DNA from: Opitutaceae bacterium
GTDB taxonomy: Bacteria; Verrucomicrobiota; Verrucomicrobiia; Opitutales; Opitutaceae
Length of the DNA: 37,630 nucleotides
Reading direction: 5' to 3'
Assembly (NCBI GenBank): GCA_003151515.1
Contig: PLXS01000033.1
Span: forward strand, 334 to 37,963
Positions 10,371 to 18,539 of the stretch are shown here, one piece after another. The notes beneath the pieces were generated by a model that worked only from the letters and a program-made list of their open reading frames with translations, did no database searches and was not told the origin of the DNA. The translations under genes and the position numbers were made by a program. Positions within the stretch are counted from its first letter, which is position 1, and the number at the start of each line of letters is the position of its first letter.

Positions 10371-11272
10371 AGCGCCTCCCCCTCCCCCGCGCCCCGCTGC
10401 AGGCCGTCAAGCCTGCGCTCGTACTCCATGTACCCCAGGACGTCGTAGAGCTCGGCGCGCGTCTGCATCCTGCGCACCACCCCCCGCTGCGTCCCCTTGG
10501 AGCGGATCGCGCCGTAGACCTCCTCGGCGGCGCGGCTCATCGCGCGGAACGCTCCCAGCGGGTATAGGGCCAGGGCGACCCCGGCGGACCGCAGCTCGGC
10601 CAGGGTGAAGAGGGGGGTCTTGCCGAATTCGGTCAGGTTCGCGAGCACCGGGACCCTCCCCAGGGCCTTGGTGAACGCGGCGTACTCGGCGAGGGTCGTC
10701 AGCGCCTCGGCGAAGATCATGTCGGCCCCGGCATCCGCGTAGGCGACGGCCCTCTCGATCGCGCGCGCCGCGCCCTCGCCCGCGCGCGCGTCGGTGCGCG
10801 CCATGATGACGAATCCCGGATCCGTGCGGGCGTCCGCCGCCGCGTGGATCCGGTCGCACATCTCTGCCGGGCCCACCAGCTGCTTGCCCGGCCGGTGGCC
10901 GCACCGCTTCGCCTGGACCTGGTCCTCGAGGTGGCAGCCCGCCGCGCCCGCGCGGGTGAGCTCCTTCACCGTGCGCGCGATCATGAACGCCCCGCCGAAG
11001 CCCGTGTCGGCGTCGACGAGCAGCGGCAGGTCCGTCGCCTGCGTGATCCGCCGGACGTCCTCGCAGACATCGTTCAGGGTCGTGATCCCGAGGTCCGGCA
11101 GCCCGAAGGACGCGTTGGCGACCCCGGCTCCCGACAGGTAGATCGCGCGGAATCCCGCCCGCTCGGCCAGAAGGGCGCAGTACGCGTTTACCGTGCCGGC
11201 GACCTGCAGCGGCCGCTCGGCCTTGACGGCGGCGCGCAGGCGCGCTCCTGGGGTTCGGGTCTTGGTGGGCAT
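10367..11272 (-). CDS. prpB: 2-methylisocitrate lyase
   Basis: A 301-residue member of the isocitrate lyase/PEP mutase superfamily. It splits 2-methylisocitrate into pyruvate and succinate, the last step of the methylcitrate cycle. The active-site signature KRCGHRPGK, with its catalytic Cys, is intact. So are the metal-binding segment [17 protein letters not shown], and the later IMARTDARA and [13 protein letters not shown] that typify PrpB. It is the first gene of prpBCD. The metallophosphatase gene ends 52 bases upstream on the same strand, so it may share a transcript. I see no adjacent prpR-type regulator, prpE, or acnD/prpF. Confidence 0.96.
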   Translation of the reverse strand: MPTKTRTPGARLRAAVKAERPLQVAGTVNAYCALLAERAGFRAIYLSGAGVANASFGLPDLGITTLNDVCEDVRRITQATDLPLLVDADTGFGGAFMIARTVKELTRAGAAGCHLEDQVQAKRCGHRPGKQLVGPAEMCDRIHAAADARTDPGFVIMARTDARAGEGAARAIERAVAYADAGADMIFAEALTTLAEYAAFTKALGRVPVLANLTEFGKTPLFTLAELRSAGVALALYPLGAFRAMSRAAEEVYGAIRSKGTQRGVVRRMQTRAELYDVLGYMEYERRLDGLQRGAGEGEAL

Positions 11273-11324
11273 GGGCGGCTAGGCGATTCTGCGGACGCCT
11301 ACCACGTTCGGGACCCCGCCGCGA

Positions 11325-12719
11325 TCATTTCGTGACGACCTCGGAGTCGAACGGCGCCCCGTCGGTGTCGTAGATGCTCATGGTCAGCCTCGCCTCGTCC
11401 GCCTCGAGGGTGAGGAATCCGAACGCGGACTCGGCGAACTTCGTGCCCGGGTCGTGCCTGGCGACCTTGCCCAGCGGGGCCCCGCCCCCCCCGCTCATGA
11501 AGAAGCGCACGCCGTCATGCGGGTCCATGTGCGCCATCGCGTGCTGGTGCCCGCAGAGGTAGGCGTCGACCCTTCCGCGGATGACGGGCCAGAGGCGCTC
11601 CTGCATGTACTTCATGTAGGCCCCGGCCTTCGCGTTGCGCTCGGGCGCGAAGATCGGATGGTGCCCGTACACGATCTTCCAACGCGCGCCGCTCGAGGCG
11701 ATCTGCCGGTCGAGCCAGGCGACCTGCGCCTCCGAGATCTCGGTTGTGTCCACGACGAAGAACTGGGCGGGGCCGGCGGTGAACGTGTAGTAGGGGGACG
11801 GGAACCTCCAGGTCGGGCTCCTGTAGGCAATCTCCGCGGCGGCGCCGTCGTCCGAGTACCATTCGTGGTTGCCGAGCGAGGGGTAGAAGGTGATCCCCAG
11901 CGGCCCGTAGAGCGCCTCCCACCAGTCCCGCCACCGCGGGTCGTCCGCCCCCGTCATGCCCGACGGGTAGAAGTTGTCGCCAAAGGTTATCCCGAAGTCG
12001 AACGGCGCCGCCTTGCCCATCCTGACGATCGCCGCGGCCACGTCCCTCTGCCCCTGGGTGCCCGAGCCGAAGTCGCCCATACCGACGACCCGGATTGGCC
12101 GCCCGGCCGGCAGGGCGGCGAACACCGCTGGAGGCCGCCGCATGAAGCCCGGCATCGACGCGCCGCGCTCGACTATGACCCAGCGCTCGTCGGCGGCGGC
12201 GAGCTCGGCCAAGGCGCCCGCGTCACCCGCCTTGCGCGCCTCGGCGATCCTGGCCGTTAGCACCCTGCGCATGAGCTTCACGTCGATGCGCCTGGCGGCG
12301 TCAAGGTAGGCCAGCATGAGGTCGGGGTCGGCCGCGGACTTCGCGAGCCCGCGCAGCTCCTGCGCGATTCCGGGCACGTCAGCCCAGAACGGATCGTAGC
12401 CCACCACCTTGAGGACCAGGGTGTCCGTTTCCGCGGGCTCGGCCGCCATGCGGCCCAGGACGAACTGCGCGGCCCCGGGCTCCCCAGCCAGGGCGACCAT
12501 GACCTCCTGCTCCAGGGAGGCCGGCGAGAACGCGAGCATCGCCTTCATCTCCTTCGGGTCCTCGCGCAGCCATTTGCGCGCGGCGTCCCCCACCTCCGCG
12601 GGAAGCCTGGCCGCAAGCACGTCGAGGGTTCCCTGCTCGGCCCGGGCCCCGTCGGCCCAGAGGCGGCCTGCGGCGAGCGCGCATGCGGCCAGCGCGCCAA
12701 GGAAAACGCGTTTTTTCAT
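11325..12719 (-). CDS. Secreted calcineurin-like metallophosphatase
   Basis: A 464-residue exported protein. The leader MKKRVFLGALAACALAAGRLWADG looks like a Sec signal peptide. Residues about 25-195 are alanine-rich and helical and have no family I know. The C-terminal 260 residues are a calcineurin-like phosphoesterase with every metal motif: VGMGDFGSG, GDNFYPSG, LGNHEWYS, YGHHPIF and CGHQHAM. The arrangement resembles purple acid phosphatase/TRAP-type enzymes, so a periplasmic phosphomonoesterase is likely; the substrate is unknown. It lies just upstream of prpBCD on the same strand, though nothing suggests a role in that pathway. ATG at 12719 is the natural start because it begins the signal peptide. 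Confidence 0.9.
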   Translation of the reverse strand: MKKRVFLGALAACALAAGRLWADGARAEQGTLDVLAARLPAEVGDAARKWLREDPKEMKAMLAFSPASLEQEVMVALAGEPGAAQFVLGRMAAEPAETDTLVLKVVGYDPFWADVPGIAQELRGLAKSAADPDLMLAYLDAARRIDVKLMRRVLTARIAEARKAGDAGALAELAAADERWVIVERGASMPGFMRRPPAVFAALPAGRPIRVVGMGDFGSGTQGQRDVAAAIVRMGKAAPFDFGITFGDNFYPSGMTGADDPRWRDWWEALYGPLGITFYPSLGNHEWYSDDGAAAEIAYRSPTWRFPSPYYTFTAGPAQFFVVDTTEISEAQVAWLDRQIASSGARWKIVYGHHPIFAPERNAKAGAYMKYMQERLWPVIRGRVDAYLCGHQHAMAHMDPHDGVRFFMSGGGGAPLGKVARHDPGTKFAESAFGFLTLEADEARLTMSIYDTDGAPFDSEVVTK

Positions 12720-12813
12720 GGGCGCATTCTCGTGCCGGGGCTTTCGGACACCAGCAGGAATTCGCCCGCTGCGTGAATTAATCGTGACGAAGCGTGTTGC
12801 CGGGGCGGGACCT

Positions 12814-13380
12814 TCAGTAGTCGTCCATCACGAAGAACATGATCCAGGCGGACATCGAGGTGACCAGGGTGATGGCCCCGATGCCGAACATCGCGGTTAT
12901 CGGGTTCTGCTGCCAGTACATGAACGCCGCGACGGCGAGGTCGACCGAGCCGACACCGATCAGGAAATCGCGGAGCCTCTTCGAACTCCTCCTTCTCCAG
13001 AACCTGATGCGCTTCCAGCCCGACCTCTCCTCGTTGATCCGGTTCTCCAGCAGGATCTCCGCGACGTGGATGGCCTCCTCGTCGTCGGGGCGCGCCACGG
13101 GGTTCACGGTGTCGATGGTCTTGAGCTTGAATGCCGGGGAAAGCCCCGGCTCCTGGGTCTCCGGCACCGGCATGGGCGCGTTGGTCCTCCTGCGGACCTT
13201 CGCCTTCTCCTCGGCCAGCCGGTTCTGCTCATGGATGAGCTGCACGCTGAGCGCCGTTCCGTCGCCGGGCCGGGAGGGCGGGTCCATCGGGACTATCTCC
13301 TTCGGCTTGAGGACAAGGTGCTTCGTTGAGGGCTTCTCGTCTTCCATGGCTGGGGCATGACATTCCGAGCATTTTCCCAT
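12814..13380 (-). CDS. Hypothetical membrane protein with two C-terminal helices
   Basis: A protein of about 188 residues that I do not recognise. The first 125 residues are charged and proline-rich (VLKPKEIVPMDPPSRPGDG, RLAEEKAKVRRRT). A basic patch (KRIRFWRRRSSKRLRDF) follows, then two hydrophobic segments (FLIGVGSVDLAVAAFMYW and AMFGIGAITLVTSMSAWIMFF) ending in VMDDY. This suggests a cytoplasmic N-terminal tail on a hairpin membrane anchor. The start is uncertain: ATG at 13380 gives an N-terminal CSECH, whereas ATG at 13347 (MEDEKPSTK) begins a more ordinary sequence. It is divergent from the GntR gene. Confidence 0.72.
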   Translation of the reverse strand: MGKCSECHAPAMEDEKPSTKHLVLKPKEIVPMDPPSRPGDGTALSVQLIHEQNRLAEEKAKVRRRTNAPMPVPETQEPGLSPAFKLKTIDTVNPVARPDDEEAIHVAEILLENRINEERSGWKRIRFWRRRSSKRLRDFLIGVGSVDLAVAAFMYWQQNPITAMFGIGAITLVTSMSAWIMFFVMDDY

Positions 13381-13498
13381 CAAAGGGCAATCCGGCCGTT
13401 TGGCTGGAATTACTTACCGGCGTGCGGTCTCCCGGCGCCAAGCGCGACTCTTCAAGCACCTAAATCCAAGAGAATTCATTTTGTTGTTGCCGTACTAT

Positions 13499-13521
13499 CT
13501 GTTCTAGTATTACTAGTACAG
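13499..13521. promoter_or_regulatory. 23-bp palindromic operator before the GntR gene
   Basis: The arms CTGTTCTAGTA and TACTAGTACAG flank a single T at 13510 and pair at 10 of 11 positions. The palindrome ends one base before the ATG of the GntR gene at 13523. It sits in an unusually AT-rich stretch (about 13460-13525) for this genome, with TTGTTG-like elements at 13481-13489 that could serve as a -35 box. YtrA-type GntR proteins bind palindromes at their own promoters, so autorepression of the regulator-ABC operon is the likely role. The palindrome is directly visible; its function is inferred. Confidence 0.7.
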
Positions 13522-13522
13522 T

Positions 13523-13927
13523 ATGCTCCCGTTCTCGATCGACCTTAAGCCCGGGCTTCCGGTCTCGGAGCAGATCCTGTTTGCGGTCAAGAGATCCGTC
13601 GTCGCGGGGCAGATGCGACCGGGCGACAAGTTCCCATCGGTGCGCGCGCTCAGCCAGGAGCTCAAGATCAACCCAAACACGGCCCACAAGGTGATCGCGG
13701 CGCTGGTCGAGCAGGGCGTCCTCCTGACGACGCCCGCGGTCGGAAGCATCGTGGGCGGGCCGGTGGCCGGCGGGCCGCGGGAACGCGCCGAGCTCCTCGG
13801 CGGTGACCTGGAGCGGATTGTCGTGGAGGCACGAAAGCTCGGCCTCTCGCTTGACGAGATTCAATCGGGCGTGGCCGCGCAATGGCGCCGGCTTGGCGGC
13901 AGGCAAACCGGAGAGCACTCAAAATGA
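13523..13927 (+). CDS. GntR-family regulator, YtrA type
   Basis: A 134-residue regulator. The N-terminal winged helix-turn-helix is typical of GntR: PVSEQILFAVKRSVVAGQMRPGD, then FPSVRALSQELKINPNTAHKVIAALVEQG. Only a short helical tail follows, the hallmark of the YtrA subfamily, which lacks a large effector domain. These proteins usually repress the ABC transporter operon they head, often responding to cell-envelope stress or antibiotics. Here the gene overlaps the ABC ATPase gene by ATGA and has a 23-bp palindrome immediately before its start, so autoregulation is likely. The inducer cannot be read from the sequence. Confidence 0.93.
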   Translation: MLPFSIDLKPGLPVSEQILFAVKRSVVAGQMRPGDKFPSVRALSQELKINPNTAHKVIAALVEQGVLLTTPAVGSIVGGPVAGGPRERAELLGGDLERIVVEARKLGLSLDEIQSGVAAQWRRLGGRQTGEHSK

Positions 13928-14832
13928 ATGTCATCGAAACCCACAACCTGACGCGTCGGTTCGGGCGGACCGAGGCGGTGCACGCGCTCGAGCTGGCCGT
14001 CCCGACCGGAACCGTGTGCGCCTTGCTGGGCCAGAACGGCGCCGGCAAGACAACCACGATCAAGATGCTCATGAACCTGCTGGTGCCGACCGCCGGCGAG
14101 GCGCGAGTGCTTGGCGTCGACTCGCGCCGCCTTGGGCCCAGGCAGTTCGAGCAGGTGGGGTATGTCTCCGAGAACCAGCAGCTGCCCCGCTGGATGACCG
14201 TGAGGCAGCTCCTGGACTACTGCCGCCCGTTCTATCCCACATGGGATCGCGCCCTGGAGCGCCAGCTCCTGTCGCAGATGGCACTGCCCGAGGATCGCCG
14301 ATTGCGGGACCTCTCGCGCGGCATGCTGATGAAGGCTGCGCTTCTCGCGTCGCTCTCGTACCACCCCAGGCTCCTCGTCCTGGACGAGCCGTTCAGCGGG
14401 CTGGACCCGCTCGTGCGGGAGGAGCTGGTCAAGGGGATCATCGAGGTCTCCAACACGGGGGACTGGACCGTCCTCGTGTCGTCCCATGACATTGAGGAGG
14501 TCGAGCGCATGACGGACCACATCGTGCTGATCGACAGCGGTCGCATGCAGCTCAACGAGCCGACCGAGGCGCTCCAGGCGCGCTTCAGGCGTGTCGAGGT
14601 GGACCTCGAGCCCGAATCGGGAATGCCGTCACAGCCCGGCTGGCTCGAGGTCGAGCGCTCCGGGCGACGCCTCTCCCTGGTCGACAGCGCCTACGACCTT
14701 GCGGCGTCGCCGGGCCGGTATGGCCAGCTGTTTCCCGGGGCGCCCGTCGCGTTTCACCCCATGACCCTGCGGGAGATCTTCATCACGCTGGCCCGAACAA
14801 GCCGGCAGAACGCGAAAGGAGCCGCGGCATGA
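13924..14832 (+). CDS. ABC transporter ATP-binding protein
   Basis: A 302-residue ABC ATPase. Walker A is GQNGAGKTTTIK, the signature is LSRGMLMK, Walker B is LLVLDEPFSGLDP, and the H-loop is in VLVSSHDIEEVERM. The LSxGM form of the signature is usual for ATPases that partner YtrA-type regulators, so I do not read it as inactivating. About 80 residues after the nucleotide-binding domain form a C-terminal extension common in ABC-2 type exporters. It starts within the GntR stop (ATGA) and overlaps the permease start (ATGA). The context suggests an efflux or envelope-stress transporter. Confidence 0.94.
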   Translation: MNVIETHNLTRRFGRTEAVHALELAVPTGTVCALLGQNGAGKTTTIKMLMNLLVPTAGEARVLGVDSRRLGPRQFEQVGYVSENQQLPRWMTVRQLLDYCRPFYPTWDRALERQLLSQMALPEDRRLRDLSRGMLMKAALLASLSYHPRLLVLDEPFSGLDPLVREELVKGIIEVSNTGDWTVLVSSHDIEEVERMTDHIVLIDSGRMQLNEPTEALQARFRRVEVDLEPESGMPSQPGWLEVERSGRRLSLVDSAYDLAASPGRYGQLFPGAPVAFHPMTLREIFITLARTSRQNAKGAAA

Positions 14833-16631
14833 GACTCACCTGGCACATTGTACGCAAGGACCTGGTCCGCCTTCGCCTTCCGTTGGCCGTCTGGATCCTC
14901 GCCTTCCTAGCGGAGTTCGCGGTCGGCATCTGGTTCCTCAACGCAGGCACGATGTCCTACAAGTCCTTCGAGAACATCCAGTCACTCGATATGGTCTTCT
15001 TTGGTCTGCGGCTGGCCATTGGCTACCTTCTGGTCGCCGCCCTGGTCCTTGACGACCCGCTCGTCGGCACGACCGCCTTCTGGCCCACGCGCCCCATCTC
15101 GGGCTCGCGCCTCATGGGGGCGAAGCTGATCGCGGGCCTCCTGATCTTCGGCCTTCTGCCGATTCTCGTGACGCTGCCCTGGTGGCTTTATTGCGGCTAC
15201 GGGGTTCACCAGGTCTATGAAGCGGGCCTCGATTCGCTCGGTGTCCAGGTAGTTCCTGTCGCCTTTGGGCTTTTGATCGCAGCCCTGGTCGGCTCTTTTG
15301 CACGATTCCTCGCGGGGACGATCTTCGCCGCGGCTGCGATAGCGTTGTTCTTGGCAGCCTTCGTCAAGATGGCCAAGACGCACCTGTTCTTCCACGGCTT
15401 GGATGTCATCGTGGACTCATCCGCAGCGTCGGCGGCGCGCCTCTCCATTCTCTACGCGTTCGCGATTGTCGGTTGGGCCGTGGTCGTTGCCCAACAGTTC
15501 CTCACCCGCAGGCTGAATCGCTCGCTCGTCCTGCTCTCCTTCACGGCCGCTCTGCTGGGCGTGGATGCGATATGGTGGCCGCTGGCATTCAAGGAGGACT
15601 TCTTCCGCACGAGGCCGGCGCCCGCGGATGGCGCCGTCCTGGACGATCGCGTCGCCATCCACCACCTGAAGGGCGCGGCCCTGCACATCGAACAGGATCC
15701 CGGAATAGGCTCAGGCACCGTCGTCTTCGGAAACATCCAGGTGGATGGCGCCCCTCCCGAGCTCTTCCTGAGATGCGACGCGCCCGTGTTCGAGTGGCGT
15801 TGGCCGGACGGCAGTTCCGCGCACGCGCAAGGCACCTTGGTGGGCACAATCACCCCGACCCCCTACCAATTGCGGACCGCCGTACCCTTCAAGGAAACTC
15901 CAGATTCGGTCTGGAAGCAAAGCGCAGTCTACAAGCAGCTGCGCAAGGATGGGAGGCTAGTGACCAGCGACGATCTTGTCATCGGGAATCCCACGAACCG
16001 GGTTTGGGATTACTATTTTGAGGTTCCGCGGGCGGTCGGCATTCGGATGCTTTCCGACCCGCCCTCGTGCACCATTGATTTCGGAGGCGACATCATGCGC
16101 CCCAGGCTGATGCCCGAGATCCCTCTTGTAACAGGCAATGGCTGGGCCGGCAGTGGTGAAGGCATCCGAATCGCGCGCAAGGAGTGGAACGGCTCAAGGA
16201 AGTGGCTGGAAGTCTCCGTCGTGGAACACCGTGCCGCGATGGGCGAATTGTTCAGCCTGTGGTACGGGGGCACCGACCAGTACAATATGTTTTCGTATTC
16301 GAATCGGCTGAACAATGAGTCCACCTATTTCGCGATCAACCGGCGCCTGGGGGAATCGGCGTGGCCCGTGTCCTTCTCCAACCTCAACTTCTCCATCCGC
16401 ATTGCGACGGTTGCCATTGCGTGGCGCTGGTTCGTGTTCATAGGTCCTTCCAATGAGGTAACCGCCTTTCCAGCCTTTGAGAACGGAAAGTGGCCGGGGC
16501 CGTCCTACGAGGATTGGTTCTCTGACGTCTCGCTGGGCCGAGCTGTGGAAACCGCCGTTGGCAGGTTTTCAAGGAAGATCACGATCAACCCCTTCCCTGT
16601 CGTTCCGGACCAGTTCTCCAAAGCCCCATAG
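14829..16631 (+). CDS. ABC permease with large C-terminal extracytoplasmic domain
   Basis: A 600-residue protein. I count about seven hydrophobic segments in the first 255 residues (for example LPLAVWILAFLAEFAVGIWFL, LIAGLLIFGLLPILVTL and LVLLSFTAALLGVDAIWWPL). The remaining 340 residues are soluble and beta-rich in character with no membrane segment. Seven segments with the N-terminus inside would place this domain outside the cytoplasm. The start overlaps the ATPase stop by ATGA. ABC-2 type permeases of YtrA operons are known, but I do not recognise the soluble domain. It has no obvious catalytic motif and may bind the substrate. Confidence 0.85.
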   Translation: MRLTWHIVRKDLVRLRLPLAVWILAFLAEFAVGIWFLNAGTMSYKSFENIQSLDMVFFGLRLAIGYLLVAALVLDDPLVGTTAFWPTRPISGSRLMGAKLIAGLLIFGLLPILVTLPWWLYCGYGVHQVYEAGLDSLGVQVVPVAFGLLIAALVGSFARFLAGTIFAAAAIALFLAAFVKMAKTHLFFHGLDVIVDSSAASAARLSILYAFAIVGWAVVVAQQFLTRRLNRSLVLLSFTAALLGVDAIWWPLAFKEDFFRTRPAPADGAVLDDRVAIHHLKGAALHIEQDPGIGSGTVVFGNIQVDGAPPELFLRCDAPVFEWRWPDGSSAHAQGTLVGTITPTPYQLRTAVPFKETPDSVWKQSAVYKQLRKDGRLVTSDDLVIGNPTNRVWDYYFEVPRAVGIRMLSDPPSCTIDFGGDIMRPRLMPEIPLVTGNGWAGSGEGIRIARKEWNGSRKWLEVSVVEHRAAMGELFSLWYGGTDQYNMFSYSNRLNNESTYFAINRRLGESAWPVSFSNLNFSIRIATVAIAWRWFVFIGPSNEVTAFPAFENGKWPGPSYEDWFSDVSLGRAVETAVGRFSRKITINPFPVVPDQFSKAP

Positions 16632-16653
16632 GGCGCATTGCCTCCGCCCGGAG

Positions 16654-17805
16654 TCAGCCCCTGGGCAACGCGCAAACCCTGCGGTAGAGCTGCTCGTACT
16701 TTGTCACGATCGCGTCCGCCGAGAACAGTTCGCGCGCCCGCTTTCGGGCCTCCGCGCCGAGCGAGGCCCTCAGCGCCGGATCCGCAATCAGCTTTTCCAC
16801 CCCACGGGCGAAGTTGTCGGCGTTTCCCGGGGGGACAAGCAGGCCGGAGCTGCCAGAGACGACAACCTCGGGGATGCCCCCAACGCGGGCCGCGACGCTC
16901 GGGCAGCCGAAGGACATGGCCTCCAGGATGCTCAGGCAGAAGCTCTCCATGTCGGACGTGAACAGGCCGATGTCCGCCGCCTGCAGGTAGTCCTCCATCT
17001 CGCTCACGTTCTCGCGCACGATGATCCTGTCCTCCAGCTCGAGCCGCCCGACGTCGCCCACGAAGGGTGAAAAGTCGGCGCCCGCGAGGATAAGCAGCTT
17101 GAAGGAATTGCGGGGCCGGATGCGCGCCGCGCACTCGAGGAGGAGGTCGATGCGCTTGAAGGGGCGCAGGTTCGACGAGTGCAGCAGCAGCGCCTCGTCA
17201 CCGATCCCCAGTTCGCGCCGGACCTCCTCCCGGGACCTCCTCGGCTCATGGGGCTCGAAGAAGTTGTGTATCACCTCGATCGGTCTGCGGATGTCCATCA
17301 GCTGACGCGTCTCCTGCTCAAGGAAGGCGGACACGGTGGTGACGGCGTCGGAGCGCTCCAGGGCAAACGCTATCGCCGGGCCGTATCCGGCGTCGCGCCC
17401 GAGAAGCGTCGTGTCCGTCCCGTGCAGGGTGGTGACGACGCGGGGCCTTGTCTCGGGCGGCAGCATCGACTGGGCGAGGATGGCCGCCGTGGCGTGGGGG
17501 ACGGCATAATGGACGTGCAGCACGTCGAGCCCGCAGTCGCGGCTTACCTCCGCCATCTTGACCGAGAGGGGCAGCGTGTAGTCGGGGTACTTGAAGAGCC
17601 CGTAGCTGCTGATCGCCACCGGGTGGTAGAATATCCCCGGCGCCCCGTGAGGAAGGCGGAACGGCCGCTCATAGCTTATGAAGTGCGCCTCGTGGCCCCG
17701 GCGCGCCAGCTCCTCGCCGAGCGCCGAGGCCAGTATGCCGCTGCCTCCGACGGAGGGATAGCACGTGATGCCGATCCTTAGCGCCCGCTCGGTCCCCATG
17801 GTCAT
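16654..17805 (-). CDS. bshA: N-acetyl-alpha-D-glucosaminyl L-malate synthase
   Basis: A 383-residue GT4 glycosyltransferase of the BshA type, the first enzyme of bacillithiol synthesis, which joins UDP-GlcNAc to L-malate. The N-terminal half has IGITCYPSVGGSGILASALG, ISYERPFRLP and VHYAVPHATAAILA. The donor site has LHGTDTTLLG, SNLRPFKRIDLLL, and the GT4 E-x7-E motif in ESFCLSILEAMSFGCP. All of these are characteristic BshA sequences. The ATG at 17805 overlaps the bshB1 stop (ATGA); a second ATG at 17799 is possible. It is the last gene of the run bshC-like/bshB1/bshA, so the product goes to the deacetylase encoded directly upstream. Confidence 0.96.
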   Translation of the reverse strand: MTMGTERALRIGITCYPSVGGSGILASALGEELARRGHEAHFISYERPFRLPHGAPGIFYHPVAISSYGLFKYPDYTLPLSVKMAEVSRDCGLDVLHVHYAVPHATAAILAQSMLPPETRPRVVTTLHGTDTTLLGRDAGYGPAIAFALERSDAVTTVSAFLEQETRQLMDIRRPIEVIHNFFEPHEPRRSREEVRRELGIGDEALLLHSSNLRPFKRIDLLLECAARIRPRNSFKLLILAGADFSPFVGDVGRLELEDRIIVRENVSEMEDYLQAADIGLFTSDMESFCLSILEAMSFGCPSVAARVGGIPEVVVSGSSGLLVPPGNADNFARGVEKLIADPALRASLGAEARKRARELFSADAIVTKYEQLYRRVCALPRG

Positions 17806-18539
17806 TGCCGGCGCGCCGGCCGCGCAAGAGGGGCGAGCGAGCCCAGGACGATGGCGTTGCACGGATAGAGCGCCTGGGCGTAGTCCATCCCCGCCGCGAG
17901 GCCGAGGACGCGTGCCCGCGCGACCTGCATGTCCACGTAATTGCGGGTGCGAAGCTGAGAGGCGTGGGCCTCCATCGACGCCTTCCAGCACGTGAAGACC
18001 TCGCGCGCCGATATGTCGACTAGGAGCGGCGGAACCCCGGGCGGCTCGCATCCGGGACCAACCGCGTAGAACAGAAGCGCGCCGGCCGCATGGGGCCTGA
18101 GGCGGCGGAGACCGGCCACGCCCCCGTAGCGCGCCAGCCGGACCGCGTCCCTGACGATGCGGCCAAGCCGCCAATGGTCGGGGTGCTGGTTCTCCTCGAG
18201 GGTGGGCGCGAGGACGAACTCGGGGCGCACGCGCCGGATGACGGCCGCGAGCCTGAGGGCATGCGCCGCCTTGACCTCGAGCTTCGCGTCGCCGTCCAGC
18301 CGGACGAACTCCAGGGCGGCCCCTAGGACGGAGGCCGCCCGCCTGGCCTCCGCGGTGCGAACGGCCGCCGTCCCGTTGCTGCCCGACTCGCCCCGCGAGC
18401 AGACGACCAGGTGCGCGGGTCGGCCGCACAGGACCTCGTTGGCCACGATGCCGCCGCAGCCGAACTCTATGTCGTCGGGGTGGGCGCCGAACGCGAGGAG
18501 CGGCGGACGCTCAGGAAGGGATTTCACAGTAGGCTTCAT
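17802..18539 (-). CDS. bshB1: N-acetyl-glucosaminyl-malate deacetylase BshB1
   Basis: A 245-residue LmbE/PIG-L deacetylase. It removes the acetyl group from GlcNAc-malate to give GlcN-malate, the second step of bacillithiol synthesis. The zinc motif AFGAHPDDIEFGCGG, the segment CSRGESGSNGTAAVR, and the second zinc motif NQHPDHWRLG are intact. The end, FYAVGP followed by LLVDISAREVFTCWKASMEAH, matches BshB1 rather than MshB. There is no signal peptide, so it acts in the cytoplasm. The gene overlaps the BshC-like gene by 29 bases and bshA by ATGA, which confirms the pathway. Confidence 0.95.
   Translation of the reverse strand: MKPTVKSLPERPPLLAFGAHPDDIEFGCGGIVANEVLCGRPAHLVVCSRGESGSNGTAAVRTAEARRAASVLGAALEFVRLDGDAKLEVKAAHALRLAAVIRRVRPEFVLAPTLEENQHPDHWRLGRIVRDAVRLARYGGVAGLRRLRPHAAGALLFYAVGPGCEPPGVPPLLVDISAREVFTCWKASMEAHASQLRTRNYVDMQVARARVLGLAAGMDYAQALYPCNAIVLGSLAPLARPARRQ

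Noticed and set aside
13345..13380. CSECH near the N-terminus of the membrane protein as a haem c site
   Set aside because: The motif exists only if the upstream ATG is used, and the predicted topology leaves it in the cytoplasm without a signal peptide.
14290..14340. LSRGM in place of LSGGQ as a sign of an inactive ABC ATPase
   Set aside because: LSxGM signatures are usual among ATPases partnered with YtrA-type regulators, and Walker A, Walker B and H-loop are intact.
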